Below are positions 36,564 through 45,368 of a stretch of DNA of 64,000 nt, piece by piece. The notes below the pieces were generated by a model. That model saw only the letters and a program-made list of their open reading frames with translations. It was not told the DNA's origin and ran no database searches. Numbering within the stretch: the first letter of the stretch is position 1; every line of letters starts with the position of its first letter. Source of the stretch: Chitinophaga nivalis (GTDB lineage Bacteria > Bacteroidota > Bacteroidia > Chitinophagales > Chitinophagaceae). The stretch spans positions 3,640,301 to 3,704,300 of the forward strand of contig NZ_JAPDNR010000001.1 in assembly GCF_025989125.1 (NCBI RefSeq), given 5' to 3'. Made by a program: the position numbers and the translations under genes.

Positions 36564-37346
36564 TCAGATATGCAGACTGCCTTCGAACACCAGGGTAGCG
36601 GGACCGCATAACCAGATGTTATCGTAGGTACGTTCGCCGGTTTTGGTAAAACGTACTTCCAGCTGGCCGCCCAGTGTTTGTACGGGCACTACATATTCTT
36701 TTTCTTCTTTGCCTGCAAAAGTAATCGCGGCGGCTGTTACACCGGTTCCGCAGGAGTAGGTTTCATCTTCCACCCCTCTTTCGTAGGTACGTACGAAGAT
36801 GCCGTTTTCGAAAGGCTGCACAAAGTTTACATTGGTACCTTCTGCGGCAAAACGTTCGTTGTAACGTATCTTCCGGCCTTCTTCAAATACTTCGGTGGCC
36901 TGTACATCTTCCACAAATTTTACAAAGTGGGGAGAGCCGGTGTTGAGATAATAATACAGCGGGCCTTCTTCTACAAAATCCACATCCTGCATTTTCAGGT
37001 TTACCCAGTTGTGGCCATCGAGAGTGGCTTCATGAGGGCCATCTACTGCGATAAAGGAGAGTTGTCCGTTGCCGATGTTGAGCTTATGGGCGAATGCCGC
37101 GAGGCATCTGCCGCCATTGCCGCACATAGAGCCTTCGCGGCCGTCGGCATTATAGTATTTCATGGCAAAGTCATAGTCTTCGCTTTTGTTCAGCAGCATC
37201 AATCCATCTGCGCCGATACCAAAACGGCGGTCGCACAGTTCGTTGACCTGTTCGTCTGTAAGCCAGTCGTATTGTCCTTCCCGGTTGTCCATGATGATGA
37301 AATCATTCCCGGTTCCCTGATATTTATAAAAGTGGATATTGTTCAT
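36564..37346 (-). CDS. dapF: diaminopimelate epimerase
   Basis: A 260-residue cytoplasmic epimerase that converts LL- to meso-diaminopimelate for lysine and peptidoglycan. Both catalytic cysteines are visible: SMCGNGGRCLAAFAHK (about 75-80) and TYSCGTGVTAAA (about 202). N-terminal FYKYQGTGNDFIIMDN and C-terminal LGGQLEVRF are family signatures, and the length is normal. Convergent with the second glycan operon; 50 bp downstream of the nucleoside phosphorylase gene, possibly co-transcribed. Confidence 0.96.
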   Translation of the reverse strand: MNNIHFYKYQGTGNDFIIMDNREGQYDWLTDEQVNELCDRRFGIGADGLMLLNKSEDYDFAMKYYNADGREGSMCGNGGRCLAAFAHKLNIGNGQLSFIAVDGPHEATLDGHNWVNLKMQDVDFVEEGPLYYYLNTGSPHFVKFVEDVQATEVFEEGRKIRYNERFAAEGTNVNFVQPFENGIFVRTYERGVEDETYSCGTGVTAAAITFAGKEEKEYVVPVQTLGGQLEVRFTKTGERTYDNIWLCGPATLVFEGSLHI

Positions 37347-37396
37347 GTCACAAAGATAAAAAGATAAAATGGCGTTTAAAAGCGCTGTTGCGCCGC

Positions 37397-38275
37397 TTAA
37401 ATGCCGGCAATGATCTCCAGTCCTTTTTCGATCAGGGATGCTACCACAGCGCCGCCATCCTTAGTGAATTCCTTACGGATACGGTTGGCTACGATGGCGC
37501 TGATAGACAAACATTCATGACCCAGTACACGTCCCATACCGTAAATGGCGGATGTTTCCATTTCGAAGTTGGTGATGCGGTGATGATCGTAGTTGAAGCT
37601 GGTGAGGTTGTCGATCAGGTTGGGATTGGAGAGGGTACCACGCAGTACTCTGCCCTGAGGGGCATAAAAACCTGGACAGGTAACGGTGATGCCTGTATGA
37701 AAACCATCTCTGAAGTGCTGGTGCAGTTTTTCAGAGGCGGTAAAGAGGCTGGGAGCGGGGCCGCCGGGTTGCAATGCTACCTGACCGCGGAAGGCTTCCA
37801 GCAATTGTTTTTCATGCGTTGTATTTTCGTAGGCATAATACGTCATGAGGTTGTCGAGGCCCAGGCCGTGAGAAGATACCACGAAGCTGTCTACCGGAAT
37901 GCTGTCCTGTAATGCGCCGGAAGTACCCAGGCGAACAATCTGCAGGGAAGTCAGTTCAGGTTTGATCAGCCGGGTATTGAAATCAATATTTACGAGGGCA
38001 TCCAGTTCGTTGAACACGATATCGATATTATCGGTACCAATACCGGTAGATACCACTGATAAACGTTTATTACCGATGTAGCCAGTATGTGTTACAAATT
38101 CCCGGTGTTGGTATTTACCTTCTATTTTATCAAAATGTTTGCTCACACCCTGCACGCGATCGGGGTCACCAACGGTGATAATGGTGTGTGCGAGTTCCTC
38201 CGGTCTTACATCAAGATGGTATACCGCTCCGCGGCTGTTAATGATCAGTTCTGACTCAGCAATACGTTTATCCAT
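37397..38275 (-). CDS. nucleoside phosphorylase (uridine phosphorylase-like)
   Basis: A 292-residue enzyme of the nucleoside phosphorylase-I family. Phosphate-binding residues are seen in TVGDPDRVQGVSKHF (about 34) and VRLGTSGALQDSIPVDSFVV (about 118). The ribose/base signature NFEMETSAIYGMG lies at about 228. It splits a nucleoside with phosphate into base and ribose-1-phosphate. The family is clear, but uridine as the substrate is only the likeliest choice. It pairs conceptually with the nucleoside transporter at 6760, though far apart. Confidence 0.85.
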   Translation of the reverse strand: MDKRIAESELIINSRGAVYHLDVRPEELAHTIITVGDPDRVQGVSKHFDKIEGKYQHREFVTHTGYIGNKRLSVVSTGIGTDNIDIVFNELDALVNIDFNTRLIKPELTSLQIVRLGTSGALQDSIPVDSFVVSSHGLGLDNLMTYYAYENTTHEKQLLEAFRGQVALQPGGPAPSLFTASEKLHQHFRDGFHTGITVTCPGFYAPQGRVLRGTLSNPNLIDNLTSFNYDHHRITNFEMETSAIYGMGRVLGHECLSISAIVANRIRKEFTKDGGAVVASLIEKGLEIIAGI

Positions 38276-38383
38276 TGTCTCAGTTTTAATATTTTCAAAA
38301 TCAGTATTTCCCTATTGGGTCCTCAATATTCCTTTGTTCTGCATAATTATCAAAATATTTTTTCAGATATTTTTTAAATAATA

Positions 38384-38414
38384 TTTGGTGATTATGAGAA
38401 ATTTACTACTTTTG
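38384..38414 (+). promoter_or_regulatory. tRNA-Cys promoter
   Basis: TTTG (38384-38387), 19 bp, then TACTTTTG (38407-38414): a perfect match to the Bacteroidota TTTG-N19-TAnnTTTG promoter, 59 bp before the tRNA. Confidence 0.8.
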
Positions 38415-38473
38415 CAATCCCACAAACGAACAGGGCGCCGGCGGTGAAAAGGCCACTGGCAAATGATTCAAAG

Positions 38474-38544
38474 GGTTCCGTGGCCGAGTGGCTAGGCAGA
38501 GGTCTGCAAAACCTCGTACAGCGGTTCGAATCCGCTCGGAACCT
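38474..38544 (+). tRNA. tRNA-Cys (GCA)
   Basis: Acceptor GGTTCCG/CGGAACC, anticodon arm GAGGT-CTGCAAA-ACCTC with anticodon GCA, T arm AGCGG-TTCGAAT-CCGCT, discriminator T. CCA is not encoded. 71 nt. Confidence 0.95.
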
Positions 38545-38557
38545 CACAATAAAAGTA

Positions 38558-38586
38558 AAAAAGTCGCTCTGGTAGCGACTTTTTTG
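38558..38586 (+). terminator. terminator of tRNA-Cys
   Basis: AAGTCGCT/AGCGACTT stem with a CTGGT loop and T's following, 14 bp after the tRNA. Confidence 0.8.
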
Positions 38587-38632
38587 TTTTGGTACTCATT
38601 CCCCCATAAAACTAGTTACTGGAAAGTACGCC

Positions 38633-38677
38633 AGCTAATCAAAAGAGAGGGGAATCTCCCCTCTCTTTTGATTAGCT
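38633..38677. terminator. 21-bp perfect hairpin, bidirectional terminator
   Basis: AGCTAATCAAAAGAGAGGGG A pairs fully with its complement across ATC. It directly follows the stop of the small chitin-binding protein gene on the minus strand. It has no long T run, so rho-independent action is less certain than its stability suggests. Confidence 0.55.
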
Positions 38678-38680
38678 GCT

Positions 38681-38980
38681 TTAGTCACAGGCACCCTTAT
38701 CTGTCCATACGATATTAACACCTGGTGTTTCTCCTTGCGTCCACCATCTAGCCTGGTAAAGGCGGCCTTGATATACAACGAGTTCACCTCCGGTATATAC
38801 AGCGGAGGCAAGCCATGGCTTTACACCAAAACAGGAAATTCTTTGCAATGGGCTATTCGTTTTTACTAATACAGGAATCTTAGGTTGTCCTTTGTCGTTG
38901 TTGCCGTTGGAGCTCAACCCGACGAACATTAAGCCAGTAATGATGGGGATGACGATTTTTGGGTTAAATCTTAAACGCAT
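38681..38980 (-). CDS. small secreted protein with a CBM5/12-type chitin-binding domain
   Basis: A 99-residue protein. An N-terminal hydrophobic signal (VIPIITGLMFVGLSS, residues 10-24) is followed by a short linker. From about residue 52 comes a compact CBM5/12 domain: WLASAVYTGGELVVYQGRLY then QARWWTQGETPG and a terminal W, the aromatic pattern that binds chitin. Two cysteines (CFG about 50, GACD at the end) may form a disulfide. No catalytic domain is present, so it is a stand-alone binding module. It lies near, but in a separate unit from, the SusCD locus. Confidence 0.8.
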   Translation of the reverse strand: MRLRFNPKIVIPIITGLMFVGLSSNGNNDKGQPKIPVLVKTNSPLQRISCFGVKPWLASAVYTGGELVVYQGRLYQARWWTQGETPGVNIVWTDKGACD

Positions 38981-39175
38981 GAAGTTAATTTGAAGATTAT
39001 AGAATGTGTTTCAAAAAGATAAGCATTGGCGGTGCTATAACTTTTCAGCTGTTCAATTAGTTGTCTATGTTTTGTTTTTATTGTGTATGACATACTCCGG
39101 AAAGCCGGTGAACTTCATATATCAGGAATAGCGTTGGCGGCTGATCCTGAAAGAGCGATAGTGAACTATACCCAT

Positions 39176-39210
39176 AAAAAAATCGCGCAAACAATAGTGT
39201 CTGCGCGATG
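39176..39210 (-). terminator. terminator of the SusC-SusD-phosphodiesterase operon
   Basis: ATCGCGCA pairs with TGCGCGAT; on the minus strand it is followed by TTTTTTT. Confidence 0.75.
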
Positions 39211-39242
39211 AAGGTGTGGTTGGTTTACACAGGAGTGGATGG

Positions 39243-40589
39243 TTACTTATCTTTTTGCAGCATGCCGGGATAAACGGTACCGGATGCCTGTTTCAGTTCA
39301 ATACCCAATAACTGCGCAATTAAAGGCGCTACATCTTCCAGGCCCATTACCGGTACGGTAACGTTTTTGCCCAGGCCAGCACCACCGGCTACAAAACCGG
39401 TCTGTATCTCGCGGAAATCAGGGAAATAACCATGTGCGCCACCGTTGGCTTTTTTCATGGCGGGTCCTTCTTTCGTTGTGGAGAAAGCAATGCCTTGTAC
39501 GGCTGTCAGGGCGAGTGCGGCTTCCGGGTCGGCACCCACTTTCGCCAGTGCGGCTTTATCCAGTACACGGAACAGTTTCTGCTGGCCTTCCGGTAATTCA
39601 CTCAGGATCTTTTTCACCTGTTGCAGGGTTTTCTCATCATTTTTATCTTTCAGCTTGAGGAAGGTAGAACCGCCACCACTATGGAACTGCGCTTTCCAGT
39701 CGCCGGGATTGGCGGCGCTGCCGGCCAGTCCTTTCGCAGCCAGCCATACGTTGGGTGACAGGCTGGTATGGATATCCACGAAACCATGATCACCGGTAAC
39801 GATGATGGTGGTGCTGTCTTTGATACCGGCTTTTTCTATCGCTTCCAGGATGGTGCCGATGCCATGGTCTGCTGCCGCCACCGCCAGCGCTACGTGGTCG
39901 CTTTCGCGGCCTTCTTTGTGTTGTACTTCATCCGTACAGGGAAGATGTACCGTCAGCAGGTTGGGCTTATAACGGGTGATGAGATAGGCAGCCATCCGGC
40001 TCAGGGTTTCATTCATGCCCAGGTAACGGAGGTTCATATCCGTGCTTTGTAATTCGCCGGTCGCATACTTTTGTACTTCTTCAAACAGGCCCTTTGGTGT
40101 AGACTGCTCGCTGGTAGGGGCGCGGCGGTCGGATGGGTTGCTGAGGGAAAAAGTTTCCGGGATGTTGTAATCAATAGGCGCACCAACGGTTACCGGCCAG
40201 GAAACAGCGGCAGATTTTAGTCCGGCTTTATGTAAGGCATCCCACAGGGTTTCTGTGGTGATGGCTTTGCTTTCGGAGTACCAGCGTCCGCTGGCGCCTT
40301 CCGGTTCAAAAGGCGTGTTGTAGCAGATACCGTGTACAGCAGGTGTGGCGCCGGTGATGAGCGTGGTATGGGAAGGGTAGGTGATGGTCGGGAAGATACC
40401 CCGTACCCCGGTGGCATGTACACCTCTCTTTTTCAGCTGCTGCATGTTGGGCGCAGGCCAGGAGGGATCGGTATAGAAGTCCGGCCGGAAGCCGTCTATG
40501 CTTACCATGACCACATATTTTGTTTTTTGCGCCATAGTATTCACGGCCACTAACGCTAATGCACCTACGATGATTAATATACGTTTCAT
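39243..40589 (-). CDS. secreted nucleotide pyrophosphatase/phosphodiesterase (alkaline phosphatase superfamily)
   Basis: A 448-residue protein with signal peptide IIVGALALVAVNTMAQ. It has the NPP fold and metal sites: VVMVSIDGFRPDF (about 27), the Thr nucleophile in FPTITYPSHTTLITG (about 67), LPCTDEVQHKEG (about 215), VTGDHGFVDIHTS (about 263) and a late His in GGAHGYFPDF (about 385). It hydrolyses phosphodiesters or pyrophosphates in the periplasm or at the surface. It is the last gene of the SusC-SusD operon, so it may process what the pair imports. The substrate is not readable. Confidence 0.88.
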   Translation of the reverse strand: MKRILIIVGALALVAVNTMAQKTKYVVMVSIDGFRPDFYTDPSWPAPNMQQLKKRGVHATGVRGIFPTITYPSHTTLITGATPAVHGICYNTPFEPEGASGRWYSESKAITTETLWDALHKAGLKSAAVSWPVTVGAPIDYNIPETFSLSNPSDRRAPTSEQSTPKGLFEEVQKYATGELQSTDMNLRYLGMNETLSRMAAYLITRYKPNLLTVHLPCTDEVQHKEGRESDHVALAVAAADHGIGTILEAIEKAGIKDSTTIIVTGDHGFVDIHTSLSPNVWLAAKGLAGSAANPGDWKAQFHSGGGSTFLKLKDKNDEKTLQQVKKILSELPEGQQKLFRVLDKAALAKVGADPEAALALTAVQGIAFSTTKEGPAMKKANGGAHGYFPDFREIQTGFVAGGAGLGKNVTVPVMGLEDVAPLIAQLLGIELKQASGTVYPGMLQKDK

Positions 40590-40611
40590 AAATATTTTTT
40601 AGTAAGGTGGT

Positions 40612-42045
40612 TTATTGGATAAAGGGAAAGATTTCTTTGGCATGTTTGTTTTTTACCAGTACGGCATTCATGTCGTACTTCATGGTTACCACGCCGTTGG
40701 CACGGTCATAGGTAAAGTCATCCATGCCCCTGTCGAGCGGAATGAAGGCCGGAATCTGTGCCTTGATATGTTCCGGTTTTACATTCGGATTATTCAGTTG
40801 TTCGGTTTGTGATACCGGGAACTTAATACCCAGGTCGGTCATTCTTCTGCCTTCGGCGATGAAAATTTCCTGGCGCAGGCGGTACAGGAGGTATAACAGC
40901 TGATCCTGGGTGATGGCAGCGTTGATATCGCTGTCGGTCACCAGGGTACCGGAAATCGTATATACTTTGATGTTACCTGCTTTTCTGTCCAGTACATAGT
41001 TTTCATGCAGGGTGTTGTCGCTGGCATCAAACTTTACTTTTACGGCTGTCAGCGGATAGTCTTTACGGTTACCGCCGTTTCTGGTTTCTTTTCTATCATC
41101 TACAAATACGACAGGACGGTTACGTACCACGTCGGACAGCAGTTGTTTCAGCGTATTGCGGCCTGCTTCCAGGTTGCTGGCGGCAATCTGTGTTTCTGCC
41201 AGGATGAGGAATGCTTCTTCCGCCTTGACAATGGTGACTGGCTTTTGCTCCGTCTTGGACGTTACGATGTGGTAGTATTTAGGATCGAGGAAGTCGAGCC
41301 GGGGAAGCGGCGCAAATTCATTGTTATTGGAAGAAAACAGATACGTCTGCATGTCATTGACGATTTCATTTTCTGCGTCGTATCTGACTTGCAGCAGCAG
41401 CTGGGTATTACCTTGTATAGATGCCGCAAATCTGGCTGCATTGGCTGCATCTCCGAGCGCATAGAAGGCACGGGCTTTCAACAGCGTATAGGCGGCTTTT
41501 TCCGTTGTTCTCTTTGCATCATTACTGATCAGGGTAATGGCTTTATCAAACTGGCTGATGGCTATCTGCAGGTGTTCTTTGGATGTCAGTACAGGGCCGA
41601 CATTGCTGGCAGGCAGCGCTACAAACAGCTCACCGCTGAGCAGATGGGCATATCCTTTACTGAAATATGCTTCTGACGAGTCAGCTGCCGTGGAAGTGAT
41701 ATCGGATGGTAACACTTTGAGCAGACCAAAATCGGCCATTTCTCTTAACCGATGTACGTTTGCCTGCAGGTTATTGACATCCAGATCAAAATAATCGATC
41801 TGCGGAATATCAAATACTTTACTGCTAAGGGTACGGTTATTATAATAATTGTCAGATACCAGTTCTGTGCTGACGATCACCTGGTTCATGGTAAGAGCCA
41901 GCTGTCTGCGCATGCCTACTACCCAGCTTTGTGTGGCGTTGGTGTTCTCCAGGAAAACCGGTTCTGTCACATTCGGATCTAGTACGGAGCAGCCGGAAAA
42001 GGCCAGCATCCCGGATATTATAGCAGCGGATATATACTTTTTCAT
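40612..42045 (-). CDS. RagB/SusD-family surface lipoprotein
   Basis: A 477-residue lipoprotein with lipobox AFSGC (Cys at about residue 19), the expected outer-surface lid for a SusC-type transporter. The middle is helical and TPR-like (GYAHLLSGELF, LQIAISQFDKAITLI, YTLLKARAFYALGDAANAA). The C-terminus has EIFIAEGRRMTDLGIKFPV (about 400), the family's conserved RxxRDRRL-like region. It lies 11 bp after the SusC gene stop and 22 bp before the phosphodiesterase gene. Confidence 0.9.
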   Translation of the reverse strand: MKKYISAAIISGMLAFSGCSVLDPNVTEPVFLENTNATQSWVVGMRRQLALTMNQVIVSTELVSDNYYNNRTLSSKVFDIPQIDYFDLDVNNLQANVHRLREMADFGLLKVLPSDITSTAADSSEAYFSKGYAHLLSGELFVALPASNVGPVLTSKEHLQIAISQFDKAITLISNDAKRTTEKAAYTLLKARAFYALGDAANAARFAASIQGNTQLLLQVRYDAENEIVNDMQTYLFSSNNNEFAPLPRLDFLDPKYYHIVTSKTEQKPVTIVKAEEAFLILAETQIAASNLEAGRNTLKQLLSDVVRNRPVVFVDDRKETRNGGNRKDYPLTAVKVKFDASDNTLHENYVLDRKAGNIKVYTISGTLVTDSDINAAITQDQLLYLLYRLRQEIFIAEGRRMTDLGIKFPVSQTEQLNNPNVKPEHIKAQIPAFIPLDRGMDDFTYDRANGVVTMKYDMNAVLVKNKHAKEIFPFIQ

Positions 42046-42056
42046 GTTGATGTTGT

Positions 42057-45000
42057 TTAGAAGTTTAAGCGGATGGAACCGATGAACTGCCGGGGAGCAG
42101 AATAGGTGGAGTAGGAGATGCCACCGGTAGTAGCGCCTCCCTGTCCTTGTGCACTGCCGCTGATGGTGGCTTCCGGATCAAAGGAAGACGAGGCAAAATT
42201 CAACGGGTTCACCGCACTGAATCCAAGGGTTGCGGATTTTACTACTTTGCCAAACACGGCCGGCTTCCAGTTGTAGGTCAATCCTATCAGCCGTACTTTG
42301 ATATAGTCTGTTTTTTCCGTGAACATGTTGGTGAAATTGAGCCAGTTTTTACGGCCGTTTTTATCAATTTCTGCCTGCGGAATGCCTTCATTGCCTGCCG
42401 CATAGTTGAAGCGGAACTGGCGGTCGAATGAGTTGGCATAGGCACCTTTCTGGTAATCGGCGTTGGCGAAGAAATTAAACTGCTTATAGCGGAGATTTAA
42501 TCCGAAGCTGCCAAAAAGATTAGGAATAGTGGTGCCCAGGAATTCCAATGGGGTGGTCTGGAGGTACACGCCATTGGCATCAAATTGACCATAGTTACCT
42601 CTCAGGAAGCCAATCGGATAACCTTGTTGTACAACGGTCTGGATGGTACGGGAACTGAATCCGTTCAGGTTAAACGGCGCTACCGTACCGGCATTTTCCA
42701 CGTTGTTATACAGGGTATTTAAAGAAGCATTCACCCGGAGGGAGAGGTGCTGTGTTTCTACTGGAATGGCGGTGACACTGAATTCCCAGCCTTTGTTGCG
42801 GATGCTGCCTACATTGTAGTGCTGTGAGTTGGGCTGACCGGAAGAAGGAGTAGGTGGTACATTAAACAGGGCGCCCCTGGTAATAGAATTATAGTATCCT
42901 ACAGAGAAGAGCAGGCGATCTTTCAGGAAACCAAGATCCATACCTCCTTCCAGCGTTTGTGTTTTTTCCGGTTTCAGGTTATCGTTACCTGTCTGGCCAA
43001 AGAAGGCCGACTGCTCTCCGTTATAGCCCTTGAAAGCGATGGTGCGCTCATGGGAGAAAGCTGGTGGCAGGTTACCGGCAATCCCGAAGCCACCACGTAT
43101 TTTGGCAGACGTAATGACGTGAGCAATTCCCTCGAACCAATTTTCTGCGCTGGGTACATAGGAGAAACCTGCTTTAGGATAATACTGGATACCGATGTTG
43201 CTGCCAAAGGCAGGGTTTCCGTCTCCACGAATACCGAGGTCCAGAAAGAATTTATTTTTGAAACCGATGTTTTCCTGCAGGTACAAGCCGTAGTTGACTA
43301 CTTCCAGGTAGAACTCATCGCTGGTCTTGGAGGTCGCATCTTTGATGGTGCGTGCACCATCCCGGACATTCGTGCCGTTATAGGCCATCTGCTGGTCTTC
43401 ATTCCGGAAATACTGGCCGCCGAGTGTGGTAACGAAAGAAAAGTCATTTATTTTCAACTCGTGCTGTGCGTTTAACTCCAGGGTAATACCGAGGTATTTA
43501 CGGTCATTGTTGGTGATGCTGCCTTCATTTTTGATAGGATTACCGGTAGTGAAGGAGAGGTATTTATTGGTGGTGATCACCTGGTTTTTCTGTACCCGGT
43601 AATCGATACCGCCTGCCGCTTTGATCACCAGGCCTTTTACCGGGGTATATTTAAACGTCTGGGAAGTTTGAAAGCGGTTAATGGTGATATCATTATCCTG
43701 CATTTTTTCTGCTTCATGCACATAGTTTTTCATTCGTTCAAATTCCGTATCCGTGAGGCTATCGAGGTTGGATTTGAATCCCGGGCCGGTGATGGCAGAG
43801 GCGCCGCTTTCTGCAAACCATAATCCCGTATAGCCGCCCTGGTTACCATTGCGGTTACGTTTGTATTTGTTGTTAACGTAGGTGAAGGAACTTTCGTAGG
43901 TAACCTTGTTGCCCAGGCCGGCGCGGAAGCCGGTACTAAAGTCCACTTTGCGGTTATTGTTCTGGCCGAAGATCTGGGTACCCTGCGCATTCATGTAATT
44001 ACCGGAGAAGCTGAATCCGAAACGCTCCTGGCCACCGTTGATGCCAAGATGGTGCTTCTGGTAAAATCCATTCTGCATCAGCAGCTCTTTGGTACGTTTA
44101 AAGTGGAGAAAGTCCGTCGTGGGTGTTTCTGCTCCCAGTTGAGTTTCCACGTTGATAGTGGTTTTCCCGGCGCCACCTTTTTTGGTGAAGATCTGGATCA
44201 CGCCATTGGCCGCATCGGAGCCATAGAGGGTGGTAGCAGCCCCGCCATTGATGTATTCTATTTTTTCAATATTGTCCATCGGGATATCAGCAATGGCACT
44301 GATCGCAGCGCCCTGAGTACTGCCGCCACCCATTGCTGATGCCGTATTGAGGTTGTCCATACGCACACCATCCACATAGATGACCGGGGTAGAGTTGACT
44401 AAGGCGGAGTTCACTCCTCTTGCACGAATGAGGGAAGTAGCCCCTGCCTGGCCGCCGGTAAGTTTGATCTGGGCATTGGGGAGGCGGGACTGTAACAGCT
44501 GATCCAGTCTGCCTGCCGGTACGTCTTCGATGTCCTTGGCGCCGATGCTTACTACGTTACTGGATAAACGCCGTTTGGCGATGTCTACCCCCTGACCGGT
44601 TACCACAATTTCATCCAATCCGAGGCGGTCTTCTTCCAGTACGATGTTTAATCCGTTGCTGTTATTGGGCTGGAGGACGATTTCCTTTTTTTTGAATCCG
44701 AGGGAATACACCACCAGGGTTATGGCTTCCTTGTTGGCCGGAAAGCCAATAGAGAAGCGGCCATCTGCATCTGTCTGGGTACCGGAGGTGGTACCTTTGA
44801 TGCTGATGCTTACGCCGGGAATCGGTTCTTTCCGGATGTTGTCCGTGATTTTACCGGTGATGCGTACCTGCTGCCGCAGGGCTTCCATAGCCGGTTGTAT
44901 CAGCACGTATTTGTCGTTTATCTGTACAATATCCACCGCAAAGGTTTTCAGCAGCTCTTTCAGTACAGCACTCACGGGTTTGGCAGTGGCATTGTAGCTG

Positions 45001-45257
45001 ATCCTGCTGTCGGTGGGAATACTGTTCATGTCATATCCGATAGAAAAGGAAGATTGCGTTTCTATCATGTGTAGTACCTGCTTCAGCGGTACTTCTTTTA
45101 CTGCAATATTCACTTTTACCGTTTCCATGGACTGGCCCGATATATGAGCTGCAGAAGCCATGGTGGTGGAGAAAATGGCGAAAAAGAGTGTAAGTCTCAT
45201 TTTTTTGGAAAAAAGAGTTCGGGCCGGTTTGATACAACCAGCGTAAAAATTTCTCAT
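42057..45257 (-). CDS. SusC/RagA-family TonB-linked outer membrane transporter with STN domain
   Basis: A 1066-residue outer-membrane transporter. After a signal peptide (about 20-38) comes a secretin/TonB short N-terminal (STN) domain at about 45-110 (VKEVPLKQVLHMIETQSSFS). A carboxypeptidase-like domain follows (about 130-210; ISIKGTTSGTQTDADGRFSI), then a TonB box region DEIVVTGQGVD, the plug (IRARGVNSALVNSTPVIYVDG), and a 22-strand barrel to the end. The STN domain usually contacts FecR, which fits the sigma/anti-sigma pair upstream. Imports an unknown substrate with the SusD partner. Confidence 0.93.
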   Translation of the reverse strand: MRNFYAGCIKPARTLFSKKMRLTLFFAIFSTTMASAAHISGQSMETVKVNIAVKEVPLKQVLHMIETQSSFSIGYDMNSIPTDSRISYNATAKPVSAVLKELLKTFAVDIVQINDKYVLIQPAMEALRQQVRITGKITDNIRKEPIPGVSISIKGTTSGTQTDADGRFSIGFPANKEAITLVVYSLGFKKKEIVLQPNNSNGLNIVLEEDRLGLDEIVVTGQGVDIAKRRLSSNVVSIGAKDIEDVPAGRLDQLLQSRLPNAQIKLTGGQAGATSLIRARGVNSALVNSTPVIYVDGVRMDNLNTASAMGGGSTQGAAISAIADIPMDNIEKIEYINGGAATTLYGSDAANGVIQIFTKKGGAGKTTINVETQLGAETPTTDFLHFKRTKELLMQNGFYQKHHLGINGGQERFGFSFSGNYMNAQGTQIFGQNNNRKVDFSTGFRAGLGNKVTYESSFTYVNNKYKRNRNGNQGGYTGLWFAESGASAITGPGFKSNLDSLTDTEFERMKNYVHEAEKMQDNDITINRFQTSQTFKYTPVKGLVIKAAGGIDYRVQKNQVITTNKYLSFTTGNPIKNEGSITNNDRKYLGITLELNAQHELKINDFSFVTTLGGQYFRNEDQQMAYNGTNVRDGARTIKDATSKTSDEFYLEVVNYGLYLQENIGFKNKFFLDLGIRGDGNPAFGSNIGIQYYPKAGFSYVPSAENWFEGIAHVITSAKIRGGFGIAGNLPPAFSHERTIAFKGYNGEQSAFFGQTGNDNLKPEKTQTLEGGMDLGFLKDRLLFSVGYYNSITRGALFNVPPTPSSGQPNSQHYNVGSIRNKGWEFSVTAIPVETQHLSLRVNASLNTLYNNVENAGTVAPFNLNGFSSRTIQTVVQQGYPIGFLRGNYGQFDANGVYLQTTPLEFLGTTIPNLFGSFGLNLRYKQFNFFANADYQKGAYANSFDRQFRFNYAAGNEGIPQAEIDKNGRKNWLNFTNMFTEKTDYIKVRLIGLTYNWKPAVFGKVVKSATLGFSAVNPLNFASSSFDPEATISGSAQGQGGATTGGISYSTYSAPRQFIGSIRLNF

Positions 45258-45298
45258 TTTTGTAGTGTTTTTAATTGCCGTATAATCTGTTAAAAATG

Positions 45299-45319
45299 CT
45301 GCACATCCTTTGTGTGCAG
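45299..45319 (-). terminator. possible attenuator between fecR and susC
   Basis: CTGCACA/TGTGCAG stem; on the minus strand it is followed by CATTTTTAA. It would separate regulator transcription from the transport operon. A second hairpin at 45328-45357 (ACCGGA.../...TCCGGT) is T-flanked only on the plus strand. Confidence 0.45.
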
Positions 45320-45368
45320 GTCTGAACCGGAGGTGTTGGTAGCACTTCCGGTTTTTTTGTGGAGGGTA

